64,000 nucleotides of DNA from Zoogloea dura. Lineage in GTDB: Bacteria > Pseudomonadota > Gammaproteobacteria > Burkholderiales > Rhodocyclaceae. The DNA lies in NCBI RefSeq assembly GCF_012927165.1, contig NZ_JABBGA010000007.1, positions 62,001 through 126,000 of the forward strand, in the 5' to 3' direction. A program made the translations under genes and the position numbers. Shown piece by piece: positions 15,990 through 24,300 of this stretch. A model generated the notes under the pieces. The model searched no databases. It saw nothing but the letters and a program-made list of their open reading frames with translations, and was not told where the DNA came from. The first letter of the stretch is position 1; every line of letters begins with the position of its first letter.

Positions 15990-18158
15990 TCAGAAGTCCA
16001 TCGTGGCGGATGCCGACACGCTGCGGGCGAGGCCCAGGGTGGCGATCGGCGTGGTGTCGCTGAAGCTGCCCGCGTAGTAATGGCGGTCGAACAGGTTGAT
16101 GACGTTGAGGCGCAGCACCAGCCTGCGGCCATCCATCATGGTTGCGTAGCGGGCCCCCGCGTCCACCTGGCCCCAGCCCGGAATGCGGATGGTATTGGCG
16201 GCATCCAGGTACTGGTTGGTGGTGGCGATCAGGCGCCCGCTCAAGGTGAGGCCGGGCAGCCCCGGAACATCCCATTCGCTGCCCAGGTTGCCCTGCCAGC
16301 GGGGTGCGCCGACAGCCACCTTGCCATCGTTCAGGCCGTAGGCGGTCTTGGTCTGGACCCCCTGGGTATAGGTGGCGCCACCGAGCAGGCGCAGGCCGCG
16401 CGCCAGCTCGCCGAAGGTGTTCCATTCCAGGCCGCGGATGCGCTTCTCGCCGTCGTCCGACAGGGTGGGCGCGGCGCTGCTGCCGGTGGCGACCATCATG
16501 GGCCGGGTGATCTCGAACAGGCTCGCCGTATGGGCGAAGCTGCCGGCATTCCATTTGACGCCCGCTTCCTTCTGCTCGGTCTTGTACGGCGCAAAGACGT
16601 GCAGGTAGTTGGTGGCGGTGGTGGGGGTGGTGACGGTGTCGCCCTTGCTCAGGCCTTCCACGTAGTTCGCGTAGAGAGAGACGGCGGGGCCCCACGGCTT
16701 GGCGACGATCGTCACGGCGGGCGTCACGGCGCTCTTGTCGTAGCGCGCCGTGACCGCGCCGGCGGCGTTGTAGTTGGTGGTCTTGATCTGCTGGTTGCGC
16801 AGGCCGATGGTCAGGCGCAGGCGGTCTTCCAGGAAGGACAAGGTGTCCATCAGGGCCAGGCTGGACAGATCGGTCTCGCTGGTCTTCGGTGTGGTCGCCG
16901 GCAGCGAGGGCATGGCCTGGAAGGTCGGGCTGTAGATGCTGGTGGTGAAGGCGGGCGAGGAGATCGAGCTGCCGGCGCCGGATTCCTGGCTCAGGCCGGA
17001 GGCGTGCAGCACCAGCTCATGCCCCACCCCGGCAGTGTCGAAGCTGGCGCGCAGGCCGGCTTCCGATGCCAGGTTCTCGTTGTAGCCGCGCTGGCCGGAG
17101 GTGAAGGAGGTCTTGCTGATACCTGCCGCATTGATGCTGCGGATGTGGGTGCCGTTGATGAAGCCGGCAAAGTCGTGGTGCATCAGGCCGACCCCGGCAA
17201 AGGCCGCCAGGCCGCGGCGGAATTCATAATCGGCGCGGGCGATCAGCGCCTTGCTCTCGAGCTCGCCATAGGCGGCCGGGAACGGGTTGATGCTGGGATC
17301 CGGTGCCTTCGGGATGGCCGTGGTGGCAAACCAGAACATGGCTGGCGTGCCGCCCTTGAACGACTCCTTGCTGTAGTAGGTGTCGAGGGATGCCTTGAGG
17401 GCGTTGCCCCGGTAGTCCAGCGCTGCCGACACGAACTCGCGCTTCTTCGACTGGCCATCCAGCGTGGTGTCGCCGTCGCTGTAGGCGGCATTGACCCGCA
17501 GGCCCCAGGCCTTGCGTTCGCCGAAGCGGCGGCCGACATCGACGCTGGTGCTGAGCTGCGATCCCGACTGGACGCCCACTGACACCCGGGTCAAGGGGGC
17601 ATCACCAGCCCGTTTGGGCGACAGGTTGATCGTGCCGCCGACTGCGCCGCTGGGCGCCATGCCGCCAAACAGGGCGCTCGGCCCCTTGAAGACTTCGACA
17701 CGTTCGACGAATTCCAGCGGAACGTGGCCTGACGGAACCAACCCGAACATCCCGTCGATGGACACATCGTTCTGGTTCACGTCGAAACCGCGAATGCGGA
17801 AGTTCTCGTACATGTGCCCGCCAGAGGTCGTGAAGCGCACCGAAGGGTCGTTGGCCACCACGTCGGCGATGCTCCGGGCATGCTGGTTCTCGATCAGCTC
17901 GGCGGTGTAGCTGGTGATGTTGAACGGCGTGTCCATCACATTCTGGTTGCCGAGCGCACCCAGGCGCGCGCCCTTGGCGACCTGGCCGCCGGCGTAGGGC
18001 GATGGCAGCTCCGTCGGCGAGTCCGTGCCGGCGCTCACCTTTACGGCCGTCAGCGTCGCCTCGCCGGCGCTTCCTTCGGCAGCAGCCACCTGGGCGTTGG
18101 CCGACTGGGGCAACAAAGCCACACTTAGCGCCAGCGCGACCGGGGTCATTCGCAGCAT
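15990..18158 (-). CDS. TonB-dependent siderophore receptor
   Basis: Outer-membrane receptor of 722 aa. Signal peptide at residues 1-22 (MLRMTPVALALSVALLPQSANA). The plug domain spans about 50-170: VMDTPFNITSYTAELIENQ, SIADVVANDPSVR, NFRIRGFDVNQNDVSIDG, GPSALFGG and GGTINLSPKRA, all typical of ferric-siderophore receptors. The 22-strand barrel ends RHYYAGSFSDTTPIATLG..ATMDF with the terminal aromatic. AGGAG precedes ATG 18158. A Fur box lies about 80 bp upstream, so iron repression is expected. First gene of a five-gene operon. The siderophore is not identifiable from sequence alone. Confidence 0.95.
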   Translation of the reverse strand: MLRMTPVALALSVALLPQSANAQVAAAEGSAGEATLTAVKVSAGTDSPTELPSPYAGGQVAKGARLGALGNQNVMDTPFNITSYTAELIENQHARSIADVVANDPSVRFTTSGGHMYENFRIRGFDVNQNDVSIDGMFGLVPSGHVPLEFVERVEVFKGPSALFGGMAPSGAVGGTINLSPKRAGDAPLTRVSVGVQSGSQLSTSVDVGRRFGERKAWGLRVNAAYSDGDTTLDGQSKKREFVSAALDYRGNALKASLDTYYSKESFKGGTPAMFWFATTAIPKAPDPSINPFPAAYGELESKALIARADYEFRRGLAAFAGVGLMHHDFAGFINGTHIRSINAAGISKTSFTSGQRGYNENLASEAGLRASFDTAGVGHELVLHASGLSQESGAGSSISSPAFTTSIYSPTFQAMPSLPATTPKTSETDLSSLALMDTLSFLEDRLRLTIGLRNQQIKTTNYNAAGAVTARYDKSAVTPAVTIVAKPWGPAVSLYANYVEGLSKGDTVTTPTTATNYLHVFAPYKTEQKEAGVKWNAGSFAHTASLFEITRPMMVATGSSAAPTLSDDGEKRIRGLEWNTFGELARGLRLLGGATYTQGVQTKTAYGLNDGKVAVGAPRWQGNLGSEWDVPGLPGLTLSGRLIATTNQYLDAANTIRIPGWGQVDAGARYATMMDGRRLVLRLNVINLFDRHYYAGSFSDTTPIATLGLARSVSASATMDF

Positions 18159-18235
18159 CACATTGTTCTCCTGAGTCAGTGGGCACTGGCTGGCGGAGGC
18201 TGGCTTGTGCTGGAAAGAAAAGTTCGGCGGGGGAT

Positions 18236-18256
18236 TATAATTGATAATGATTCTTG
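18236..18256. promoter_or_regulatory. Fur box
   Basis: The run TATAATTGATAATGATTC closely resembles the Fur consensus of repeated GATAAT hexamers (TGATAATGATT core). It lies 80-100 bp upstream of the TonB siderophore receptor on the minus strand and stands out as AT-rich in a GC-rich window. Confidence 0.8.
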
Positions 18257-18393
18257 TTTTCAAGAAAGGCCGCCTGCGGCTTCATCCGCCGCCCCGGGCC
18301 TTCGCTCAAGCCTGCAATGAAACCTGCCCCTGCACGCAAACACGTCGTTTTGGGCTATACATGGCGGCTCATCCAGAACCCTGAAAGAAATTC

Positions 18394-18681
18394 ATGTCCA
18401 TTCACATCGTTGCCCGCCTTGTCGCCCGTCCCGATTCGATCGAAGCGCTCCGTCCCCTGCTGTTGGGCATGCTCGAGCCCACGCGCCAGGAGGCCGGTTG
18501 CATCCGCTACGAGCTCATCAACAACAAGGCCGATGCGGCCGAGTTCCTGTTCGTCGAGGAGTGGGCCAGCCAGGAGGCCATCAACGCCCACATGGAGACG
18601 CCGCATCTCAAGGGGCTGGTGGTGAATAGCGCGCCGCTGCTGGCGGAACCGCTGGACGTGCGCTTCTACACGCCCTGCTGA
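18394..18681 (+). CDS. Antibiotic-biosynthesis-monooxygenase-fold protein, YgiN-like
   Basis: A 95-aa protein of the ABM (dimeric alpha-beta barrel) family, which includes quinol monooxygenase YgiN. Visible family features: VARLVARPDSIEALRPLL at the start, QEAGCIRYEL, EFLFVEEWASQEAINAHMETPHL, and a C-terminal strand. These small cytoplasmic proteins are cofactor-free oxygenases or stress proteins of uncertain substrate. Its 3' end overlaps the convergent LysR gene by 16 bp. It stands alone after the iron operon's divergent promoter region. Confidence 0.85.
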   Translation: MSIHIVARLVARPDSIEALRPLLLGMLEPTRQEAGCIRYELINNKADAAEFLFVEEWASQEAINAHMETPHLKGLVVNSAPLLAEPLDVRFYTPC

Positions 18682-19619
18682 GTGCGGATGGCGGAGGCAG
18701 CGCCGCCGGCGCCTTCCTCCACCAGTCCGAGCACCAGGTTCCGCAGCCAGCTCACCGCCGGATCGGCGTGGTTGCGGGGGTGCCAGCCCAGCTGCAGGCC
18801 GAAGCCCCGGTCGTCGAAGGGCAGGTCGAACATGTCGAGCGCGTGGGAGAAGCGGCCCATCAGCATCGACGGCAGGGTGCACACGTAGTCCGAGTGGCGC
18901 AGGATCTCGGGGACCAGTGAGAACTTCTCGACCGAGACCACCACCTGGCGGTGGTATCCCCTTTCGGCGAGGGCTTCATCGATGTAGCCGGTGAAGCGCC
19001 CCGCAAATTCGGTCACCAGCACGTGCCGGAGGGCGCTGTAGGCCTCCACGTCGAGGGGGCCGGTGCCCCGGGGATGACGCTTGCGCTGAGCCATCACGAA
19101 GCGGCCGTGGACCAGCGGGCGCATCTTCATCGAGGCGGGCAGCAGGCGTTCCGAGGCGATCAGCAGGTCCACCTCGCCGCCCTCCATCTGCGCGGCAATC
19201 GTCTCCGCGGCCGGATTGCGGAAGGCCACGCGCACGCCGGGGCCGGCCTCCGTGGCGAGCCTTTCGATCAGTGGCAGGCCGAGCACCACCATGGCCGTGT
19301 CGTTGACGGCGATCTGGAAGCTGCGTTCATCGGTCAGGGGGTCGAAGCTCGGGCGGTACTGCACCACGGCTTCCAGATCCTTCAGCACCGAATGGAGCGC
19401 CGGGCCGAGGGCCAGCGCACGGGCCGTGGGGGTCATGCCGCGCCCGGTCTCGGCGGGCAGCAGCAGCGGGTCGTTGAAGATCTGGCGCAGGCGCGCCAGC
19501 TGCCCCGACAGGGCCGGCTGGCTCAGGTGCAGCCGGCGCGCCGCCCGCGTGACATTGCATTCGGCCAACAGGGCGTCGAGGGACAGCAGGAGGTTGAGGT
19601 CGATCTGTCGCAGGTCCAT
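18666..19619 (-). CDS. LysR-family transcriptional regulator
   Basis: A 317-aa regulator: winged HTH at residues 1-62 (DLRQIDLNLLLSLDALLAE, RAARRLHLSQPALSGQLARL) and a co-inducer-binding domain from about 90. The sequence resembles the NahR/LinR subgroup (LNLLLSLDALL; GRGMTPTARALAL). It is convergent with the YgiN-like gene and divergent from the small coiled-coil gene, with a perfect inverted repeat in the divergent gap. Target genes are unknown; the inverted repeat and the YgiN-like monooxygenase are candidates. Confidence 0.92.
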   Translation of the reverse strand: MDLRQIDLNLLLSLDALLAECNVTRAARRLHLSQPALSGQLARLRQIFNDPLLLPAETGRGMTPTARALALGPALHSVLKDLEAVVQYRPSFDPLTDERSFQIAVNDTAMVVLGLPLIERLATEAGPGVRVAFRNPAAETIAAQMEGGEVDLLIASERLLPASMKMRPLVHGRFVMAQRKRHPRGTGPLDVEAYSALRHVLVTEFAGRFTGYIDEALAERGYHRQVVVSVEKFSLVPEILRHSDYVCTLPSMLMGRFSHALDMFDLPFDDRGFGLQLGWHPRNHADPAVSWLRNLVLGLVEEGAGGAASAIRTQQGV

Positions 19620-19705
19620 GCTGACGTATCGGAACGGATGATGAGTCCAATATTATTAATCTATTTCTAATATAGGTGTGCCGTCTTCATACTTCAGGCT
19701 GTCGG

Positions 19706-19750
19706 CAAGGCCTGCACCGGTCCGGAGTTTCCGGACCGGTGCAGGCCTTG
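19706..19750. repeat. Perfect 21-bp inverted repeat with 3-bp loop
   Basis: Left arm CAAGGCCTGCACCGGTCCGG plus A (19706-19726), loop GTT (19727-19729), right arm its exact complement (19730-19750). It lies in the 148-bp gap between the LysR start and the small gene at 19768, 17 bp before that ATG. As RNA it would form a very stable hairpin just 5' of the ribosome site AAAAGGAG. No T-run follows, so it is not a standard terminator. Confidence 0.9.
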
Positions 19751-19767
19751 CGAGAAAAGGAGTTGTG

Positions 19768-20025
19768 ATGGACATCGTCGAAAACCTGCGCGCCCATGCG
19801 CCGGATTGCGAACTCAATGGCGCGGCGGCACTCGAGATCGAGCACCTGCGTGCGGCGAACGAAATCCTGCGTGCCGAAAACGAGATTCTGCGGACCGCCC
19901 TTGAGTGCGCCGATATCGCCATGGCCGGCGCGCCGATCTGGCATGGCCAGCATCTGGTGTTGAGCGAGATCCTGGCCGATCTCAAGAAGACGCTCGCCGC
20001 GATGGAGCCGGCCGCGGAGGCCTGA
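19768..20025 (+). CDS. Small coiled-coil protein, unknown function
   Basis: An 85-aa acidic protein. Residues 18-45 (AALEIEHLRAANEILRAENE) form a leucine-zipper-like heptad series; the tail is AILADLKKTL-like and also helical. No domain is recognised. ATG 19768 is chosen because AAAAGGAG lies 7 nt upstream; an in-frame start at 19678 would have to read through the inverted repeat. Its codon use matches neighbours. It ends 28 bp from the convergent hybrid-kinase gene. It may be a regulator partner or scaffold, but nothing in the sequence proves this. Confidence 0.65.
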   Translation: MDIVENLRAHAPDCELNGAAALEIEHLRAANEILRAENEILRTALECADIAMAGAPIWHGQHLVLSEILADLKKTLAAMEPAAEA

Positions 20026-20035
20026 TCCCTGCTTG

Positions 20036-20052
20036 GCCCGGCGGGGCCGGGC
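20036..20052. terminator. Hairpin between convergent genes
   Basis: Stem GCCCGGC, loop GGG, stem GCCGGGC in the 27-bp gap between the small coiled-coil gene and the hybrid kinase. No T-run on either side; a possible bidirectional terminator. Confidence 0.4.
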
Positions 20053-23000
20053 TCAGACCTTGCAGTCCATGCGCCAGGGGGCGCTGGCTGCAATCAGGGC
20101 ATCGATCTCCGCCTGAAGGGCGGCGAGGCGGGCATCCAGGTCCGGCTCGTCCTGCTCAATGGCTTTCTCGAGCTGGCCGGCGCTCTCCATCAGGTCCAGC
20201 GCGCAGAGGAAGCCGGCATTGCTGCGCAGGGTGTGCATGCGCCTGGCGGCGCTGTCCCGGTCGCCTTGCGCCAGAGCCTGGCGGGCCAGGGCCGGGGCCT
20301 GGGCGTTGTCTTCGACGAACAGCTCGAGCAGGCTCAGGAACATGTCGCGGTCACGGCTCAGGCGCTGGGCGGCGCGCTGGCGGTCGATCCCGGGGATGTC
20401 CGGAAAACCGGCGTCGTCGCCGGCCGTGACGGACGGGCGCGCAGCGCTTGTTGCGGCGGGCTGCGCCGGTGCCGCGCGGCTTGCGGCGGGGCCGGAAATC
20501 CAGTGGGCCAGCAGCACAGTCATCTGTTCCAGGTCCATTGGTTTGGGCAGGACGTCGTTGGCCCCGGCCTCGCGGGCGGCGGCCTGCTGTTCGTCCCTGA
20601 CCCCGGCCGTGAAGGCGATGATGGGCAGCGCGGACAGGCCGAGCTCCTCGCGGATCCTGCGGGTTGCGGTGAGCCCGTCGAGGACCGGCATCTGGACGTC
20701 CATCAGCACGGCATCGAAGCCGCCGGGCCGGGCCTGCAGGATCTGCAGGGCCTGCAGGCCGTCGGCGGCCAGGGTGGTGGTGGCGCCCTCGAGGGCCAGG
20801 GCCCGTTCGACCAGGTCGCGGTTCATTGCGCTGTCGTCCACCACCAGCAGGTGCGCGCCGTTGAGGCGCGGGCCGCTGGGGCGGGGGGCGGGGGCCACGG
20901 CGAGGGTGTCCGGCGCATCCGCGGCGGCCAGGCCGAAGGGGAGTTCGAACCAGAACAGGCTGCCGGCCCCCTGGCGGCTCTCGGCGCCGATCTCGCCGCC
21001 CATCAGCTCCACCAGGCGCTTGCAGATCGACAGCCCCAGGCCGGTGCCGCCGAAGCGCCGCCCGATGCCTGCGTCGGCCTGAGTGAAGGGGGCGAACAGG
21101 CGGTCGAGCGCCTCCGGGCTGATGCCGATGCCGGTGTCGCGGAGTTCGAAGCGTATCCTCAGGCTGCCGGCCTCGGCCGGCAGGTTGTGGATTTCGAGGG
21201 AAATGTCGCCCCGTTCGGTGAACTTGATAGCGTTTCCTGTCAGGTTGAACAGGATCTGTTCGAGGCGCAGGCCGTCGCCCAGGAGCGGGCCGGGCGGCAG
21301 CGGCTGCGCCGGAAGGTGCAGCGCCAGGCCCTTGGCACGGGCGGCCTGACCCATCAGGCTGTCCAGGTTGGCGAGCAGCACCTCGAGCCGGAAGGGGCGG
21401 GGCTCGATGCGTAACTGGCCGGCTTCGATCTTGGAGAGATCGAGCACGTCATTGAGGATGGCCAGCAGGGACTGGCCAGCGCTGCGGATGCGCTGGACCA
21501 TGTCCCGCTGGTGACCGGCCAGGGCTTCCCGCTCGAGCACCTGGGCGAGCCCCAGCACGGCGTTCATCGGGGTGCGGATCTCGTGGCTCATGTGGGCCAG
21601 GAACTCGCTCTTGGCGGCATTGGCGGCCTCGGCGGCGTCGTAGGCCTGCTGCAGCTCCTGCTCGTGGTGCCGGCGCTCGCTGATGTCGCGGGTGACACCG
21701 AGGATCTCGATGAAACGGCCGTCGCTGCCGAACAGGGGGTTGGCGGTGACGTCGGTCCACACCGTGCTGCCGTCCCGGCAGCGCTGTTCCAGCTCGGCCC
21801 GGAAGTGGCCGATGGGCTCGCCGGATTTGATGCTGGTGCGCAGCTCGCGCAGGTAGGCCTGGGCGATCCGCAGGGAGTCGGGCGTCAGCATCTGGTCGAG
21901 GCGCTGGCTCCGCACCTCGTCCGGGGTGAAGCCGCGGAGCTGTTCGACGGAGGGGCTGACGTAGGACACATGCCCTTCCAGGTCCATGGTCAGGATCACA
22001 TCGATGGCGTTGTCGGCGAGCAGGCGGTGGCGTTCCTCGCTGATGCTCAGGCGCTCCTCCATGTGCTTGCGTTCGGTGATGTCCTCGACGATGGCCAGGT
22101 AGCGCGGTGTGTCCTCGGTCTCGACCTTGACCGGGGCGCAGGTCAGGCTGATCCACACCACCGTGCCGTCGGGGCGCAGGTAGCGCTTGTTGATCCGGTA
22201 GCCGCCGGCATCGTCGGCCTTGAGCCCGGCCAGCTTGCGCCGGCTCAGGATGACGTCGTCCGGGTGGGTGATCTGCATCGGGTCCAGCCCGGCCAGCTCG
22301 GCCTGGCCCAGGCCGACGATGTCGGCGAAGCGGCGGTTGGCCTCGAGGATCCGGTTGGAGCCGGAGTCAAGCAGGGCCACGCCCAGGGGCGCCTGTTCGA
22401 AGACGACCCGGAAGCGGGCTTCCGCAGCCTGGCGGGCCTGGAGGGTGGCGAGTTCCTGGCGCTGGCCATCCCGCCGCCACATCAGGTAGCCGGCGGAATA
22501 CACCAGCAGCAGGCCCAGCGCCATGACCAGGCCGGTGGCCCAGGCCGTGGTGCGGATGCCGGAATAGGCCTCCTGCTCATCGATCTCGGCGATCATCAGC
22601 CAGGGGGTGCCGGCCACCGGGGCGGTGTAGGCGAGCACCGGAACCCCCCGGTAATCGCGGCCGCCCTCCAGGATGCCCTGTTCGCCGGAAGCGGCGCGGG
22701 CGGCGGGCAGGTCGGGCGTGCCAAGGGCGCGGGTGATCGACAGGGCGGCATCGTGCTGATGGCGCAGGGGCGTGATGAAGCGTACCGCCTGGCCGTCCCG
22801 GCGGACGAGGTAGGTCTCGGCAGTGCGGGTCGGGACGGGCCACGATTCGACCAGAGGATAGAGGGTCCGGTCAGCCTTCCAGGTGAGGTAGGCGATGCCC
22901 AGGGGGCGGGCGCCGGAGGGGCCGATGGGGGCGAGCACGCCATACAGGGCCTCGCCCTGGGCGTTGCGGTGCAGATCGACGAGCTGGATGCGCGGCCGCT

Positions 23001-23457
23001 CCAGCACGTCGCGGATCAGAGCGCCGTGCTCCTGCGGCTGCGCCTTGCCGACGCCGAAGACGCTTGCGCCCTCGCCGTCCAGCACTGTCACGCTTTCCCA
23101 GCCACGCACCTGGGCGATCTCCTCCATCAGCATCTGCATGTGTCTGAGGACCCGGGCGTCCCGGCGCTGGCCGGCCAGCCATTCACCGAAGAGGGTCTCG
23201 AACTGGGAATGCCCGGAGAAGGACGACTCCGCGTCGATGCGGGTGCTGCTCAGCCAGTCTTCGATCTGCTGGCGTTTCTGTTCAGCGATGACAGCCAGGG
23301 TGCGCTGGTTGTCCTGGCGGATTTCATCACTCAGGTAGCCGTAGGCCACGCTGCCGATCACGCCGATCAGGGCGGAAATGGCCAGCAGGGGTAGAACGAA
23401 GCGCGCCCACGGGTGGCGGGTGCCACCCGTGGGCTTCACGGGGAATTCTGGAGACAT
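20053..23457 (-). CDS. Hybrid sensor histidine kinase with receiver and HPt domains
   Basis: A 1134-aa membrane kinase. Order: membrane helix (about 20-42), periplasmic sensor region (about 45-295), second helix (about 300-322), PAS domain (about 345-460, FEQAPLGVALLDSGSNRIL), second PAS with PAC (about 470-590), HisKA with phospho-His in HMSHEIRTPMNAV (about 623), HATPase (N box NAIKFTERGDI, G boxes DTGIGIS and GGTGLGLSI), receiver (DAVLMDVQMPVLDG, Asp near 920) and HPt (MHTLRSNAG, His near 1075). The periplasmic region suggests a small-molecule sensor (double-Cache-like) but no ligand can be named. No response regulator with DNA-binding output is adjacent; phosphate may pass to a distant regulator. 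Confidence 0.95.
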   Translation of the reverse strand: MSPEFPVKPTGGTRHPWARFVLPLLAISALIGVIGSVAYGYLSDEIRQDNQRTLAVIAEQKRQQIEDWLSSTRIDAESSFSGHSQFETLFGEWLAGQRRDARVLRHMQMLMEEIAQVRGWESVTVLDGEGASVFGVGKAQPQEHGALIRDVLERPRIQLVDLHRNAQGEALYGVLAPIGPSGARPLGIAYLTWKADRTLYPLVESWPVPTRTAETYLVRRDGQAVRFITPLRHQHDAALSITRALGTPDLPAARAASGEQGILEGGRDYRGVPVLAYTAPVAGTPWLMIAEIDEQEAYSGIRTTAWATGLVMALGLLLVYSAGYLMWRRDGQRQELATLQARQAAEARFRVVFEQAPLGVALLDSGSNRILEANRRFADIVGLGQAELAGLDPMQITHPDDVILSRRKLAGLKADDAGGYRINKRYLRPDGTVVWISLTCAPVKVETEDTPRYLAIVEDITERKHMEERLSISEERHRLLADNAIDVILTMDLEGHVSYVSPSVEQLRGFTPDEVRSQRLDQMLTPDSLRIAQAYLRELRTSIKSGEPIGHFRAELEQRCRDGSTVWTDVTANPLFGSDGRFIEILGVTRDISERRHHEQELQQAYDAAEAANAAKSEFLAHMSHEIRTPMNAVLGLAQVLEREALAGHQRDMVQRIRSAGQSLLAILNDVLDLSKIEAGQLRIEPRPFRLEVLLANLDSLMGQAARAKGLALHLPAQPLPPGPLLGDGLRLEQILFNLTGNAIKFTERGDISLEIHNLPAEAGSLRIRFELRDTGIGISPEALDRLFAPFTQADAGIGRRFGGTGLGLSICKRLVELMGGEIGAESRQGAGSLFWFELPFGLAAADAPDTLAVAPAPRPSGPRLNGAHLLVVDDSAMNRDLVERALALEGATTTLAADGLQALQILQARPGGFDAVLMDVQMPVLDGLTATRRIREELGLSALPIIAFTAGVRDEQQAAAREAGANDVLPKPMDLEQMTVLLAHWISGPAASRAAPAQPAATSAARPSVTAGDDAGFPDIPGIDRQRAAQRLSRDRDMFLSLLELFVEDNAQAPALARQALAQGDRDSAARRMHTLRSNAGFLCALDLMESAGQLEKAIEQDEPDLDARLAALQAEIDALIAASAPWRMDCKV

Positions 23458-23648
23458 GGCGGTGGTGACGGAGGCTGTAGCGGCGTGATACGGGCCTGCT
23501 GAATGCCTGCTTATGGTGCATGCATAGGCTTTCCATCAGGTTTTACCGCAATTTGCACCATATTAGAGCATAACGCTGTCCTTTGCCCTTTGATATTCCC
23601 CAAACTGATGCGACTTCATGTGTTCGGGCCCCGTTGCGGGGCGGTGTG

Positions 23649-24140
23649 TCAGGGGCGGCTCCAGAAGCCCGCATGGGCGAGGGCGGCCTCGTCTTCCAGC
23701 AGCGGGCCGATCACCTCGATGGGGCGCTGGCCACGCACGAAGACCTCCCGGCAGGGCAGGGCGAAGGTGGGGTTTTCGGGATGGTCGCCGGTCAGTCCGA
23801 GCAGGCTGTGTTCGGACAGCGCATAGACGACCCGGCCGATGCCGCACCAGTAGATCGCCCCGGCGCACATGGCGCAGGGCTCGGCGCTGGAATACAGGGT
23901 GGCGGCGGCCAGCTCCTCCGGTGGCAGCAGGCGCGCGGCCAGCGACGCCGCGACCAGCTCGGCATGGCGGGTCGGGTCGCCCTCCGGCGGCAGCGAGTCG
24001 TTGCCGGCCTCGGCGACGATGTGGCCGTGCCGATCGACGACCAGGGCGGCAAATGGGTGCTTTCCGCGCGTGCGTATCTCGCCCGACAGCGCGATGGCCT
24101 GGCGCAGGAAGTGCTCGTCCTGGGGGGAGAAGGGGGGCAT
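23649..24140 (-). CDS. CDA-type nucleobase deaminase, probable guanine deaminase
   Basis: A 163-aa zinc hydrolase of the cytidine-deaminase-like fold. The metal and catalytic motifs are TRHAELVAA (His ligand, catalytic Glu) and EPCAMCAGA (two Cys ligands). The HAE...PCxxC spacing and length fit the small bacterial guanine deaminase/TadA relatives; KHPFAALVVD at residues about 25-34 is typical. The start at 24140 fits the family; the frame above it is non-coding. It is divergent from the purine binding-protein gene, which argues for guanine deaminase over tRNA-adenosine deaminase, but the substrate remains inference. The 191-bp gap to the kinase gene downstream shows no gene. Confidence 0.8.
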   Translation of the reverse strand: MPPFSPQDEHFLRQAIALSGEIRTRGKHPFAALVVDRHGHIVAEAGNDSLPPEGDPTRHAELVAASLAARLLPPEELAAATLYSSAEPCAMCAGAIYWCGIGRVVYALSEHSLLGLTGDHPENPTFALPCREVFVRGQRPIEVIGPLLEDEAALAHAGFWSRP

Positions 24141-24300
24141 GGCAAGGCTCCGTGTGGGGATGGGTGGATTATCCCGTTCCAGCGGAGGAGGCTTGGTGGC
24201 CCGATCCATATACCCTTCATAACGGAACCGGGATGGGTTGCGGGCGGTCCGGTTGTTACAGTGAAGCCACCAACCTAAACCTGTGTCCATGGAGAACCCC

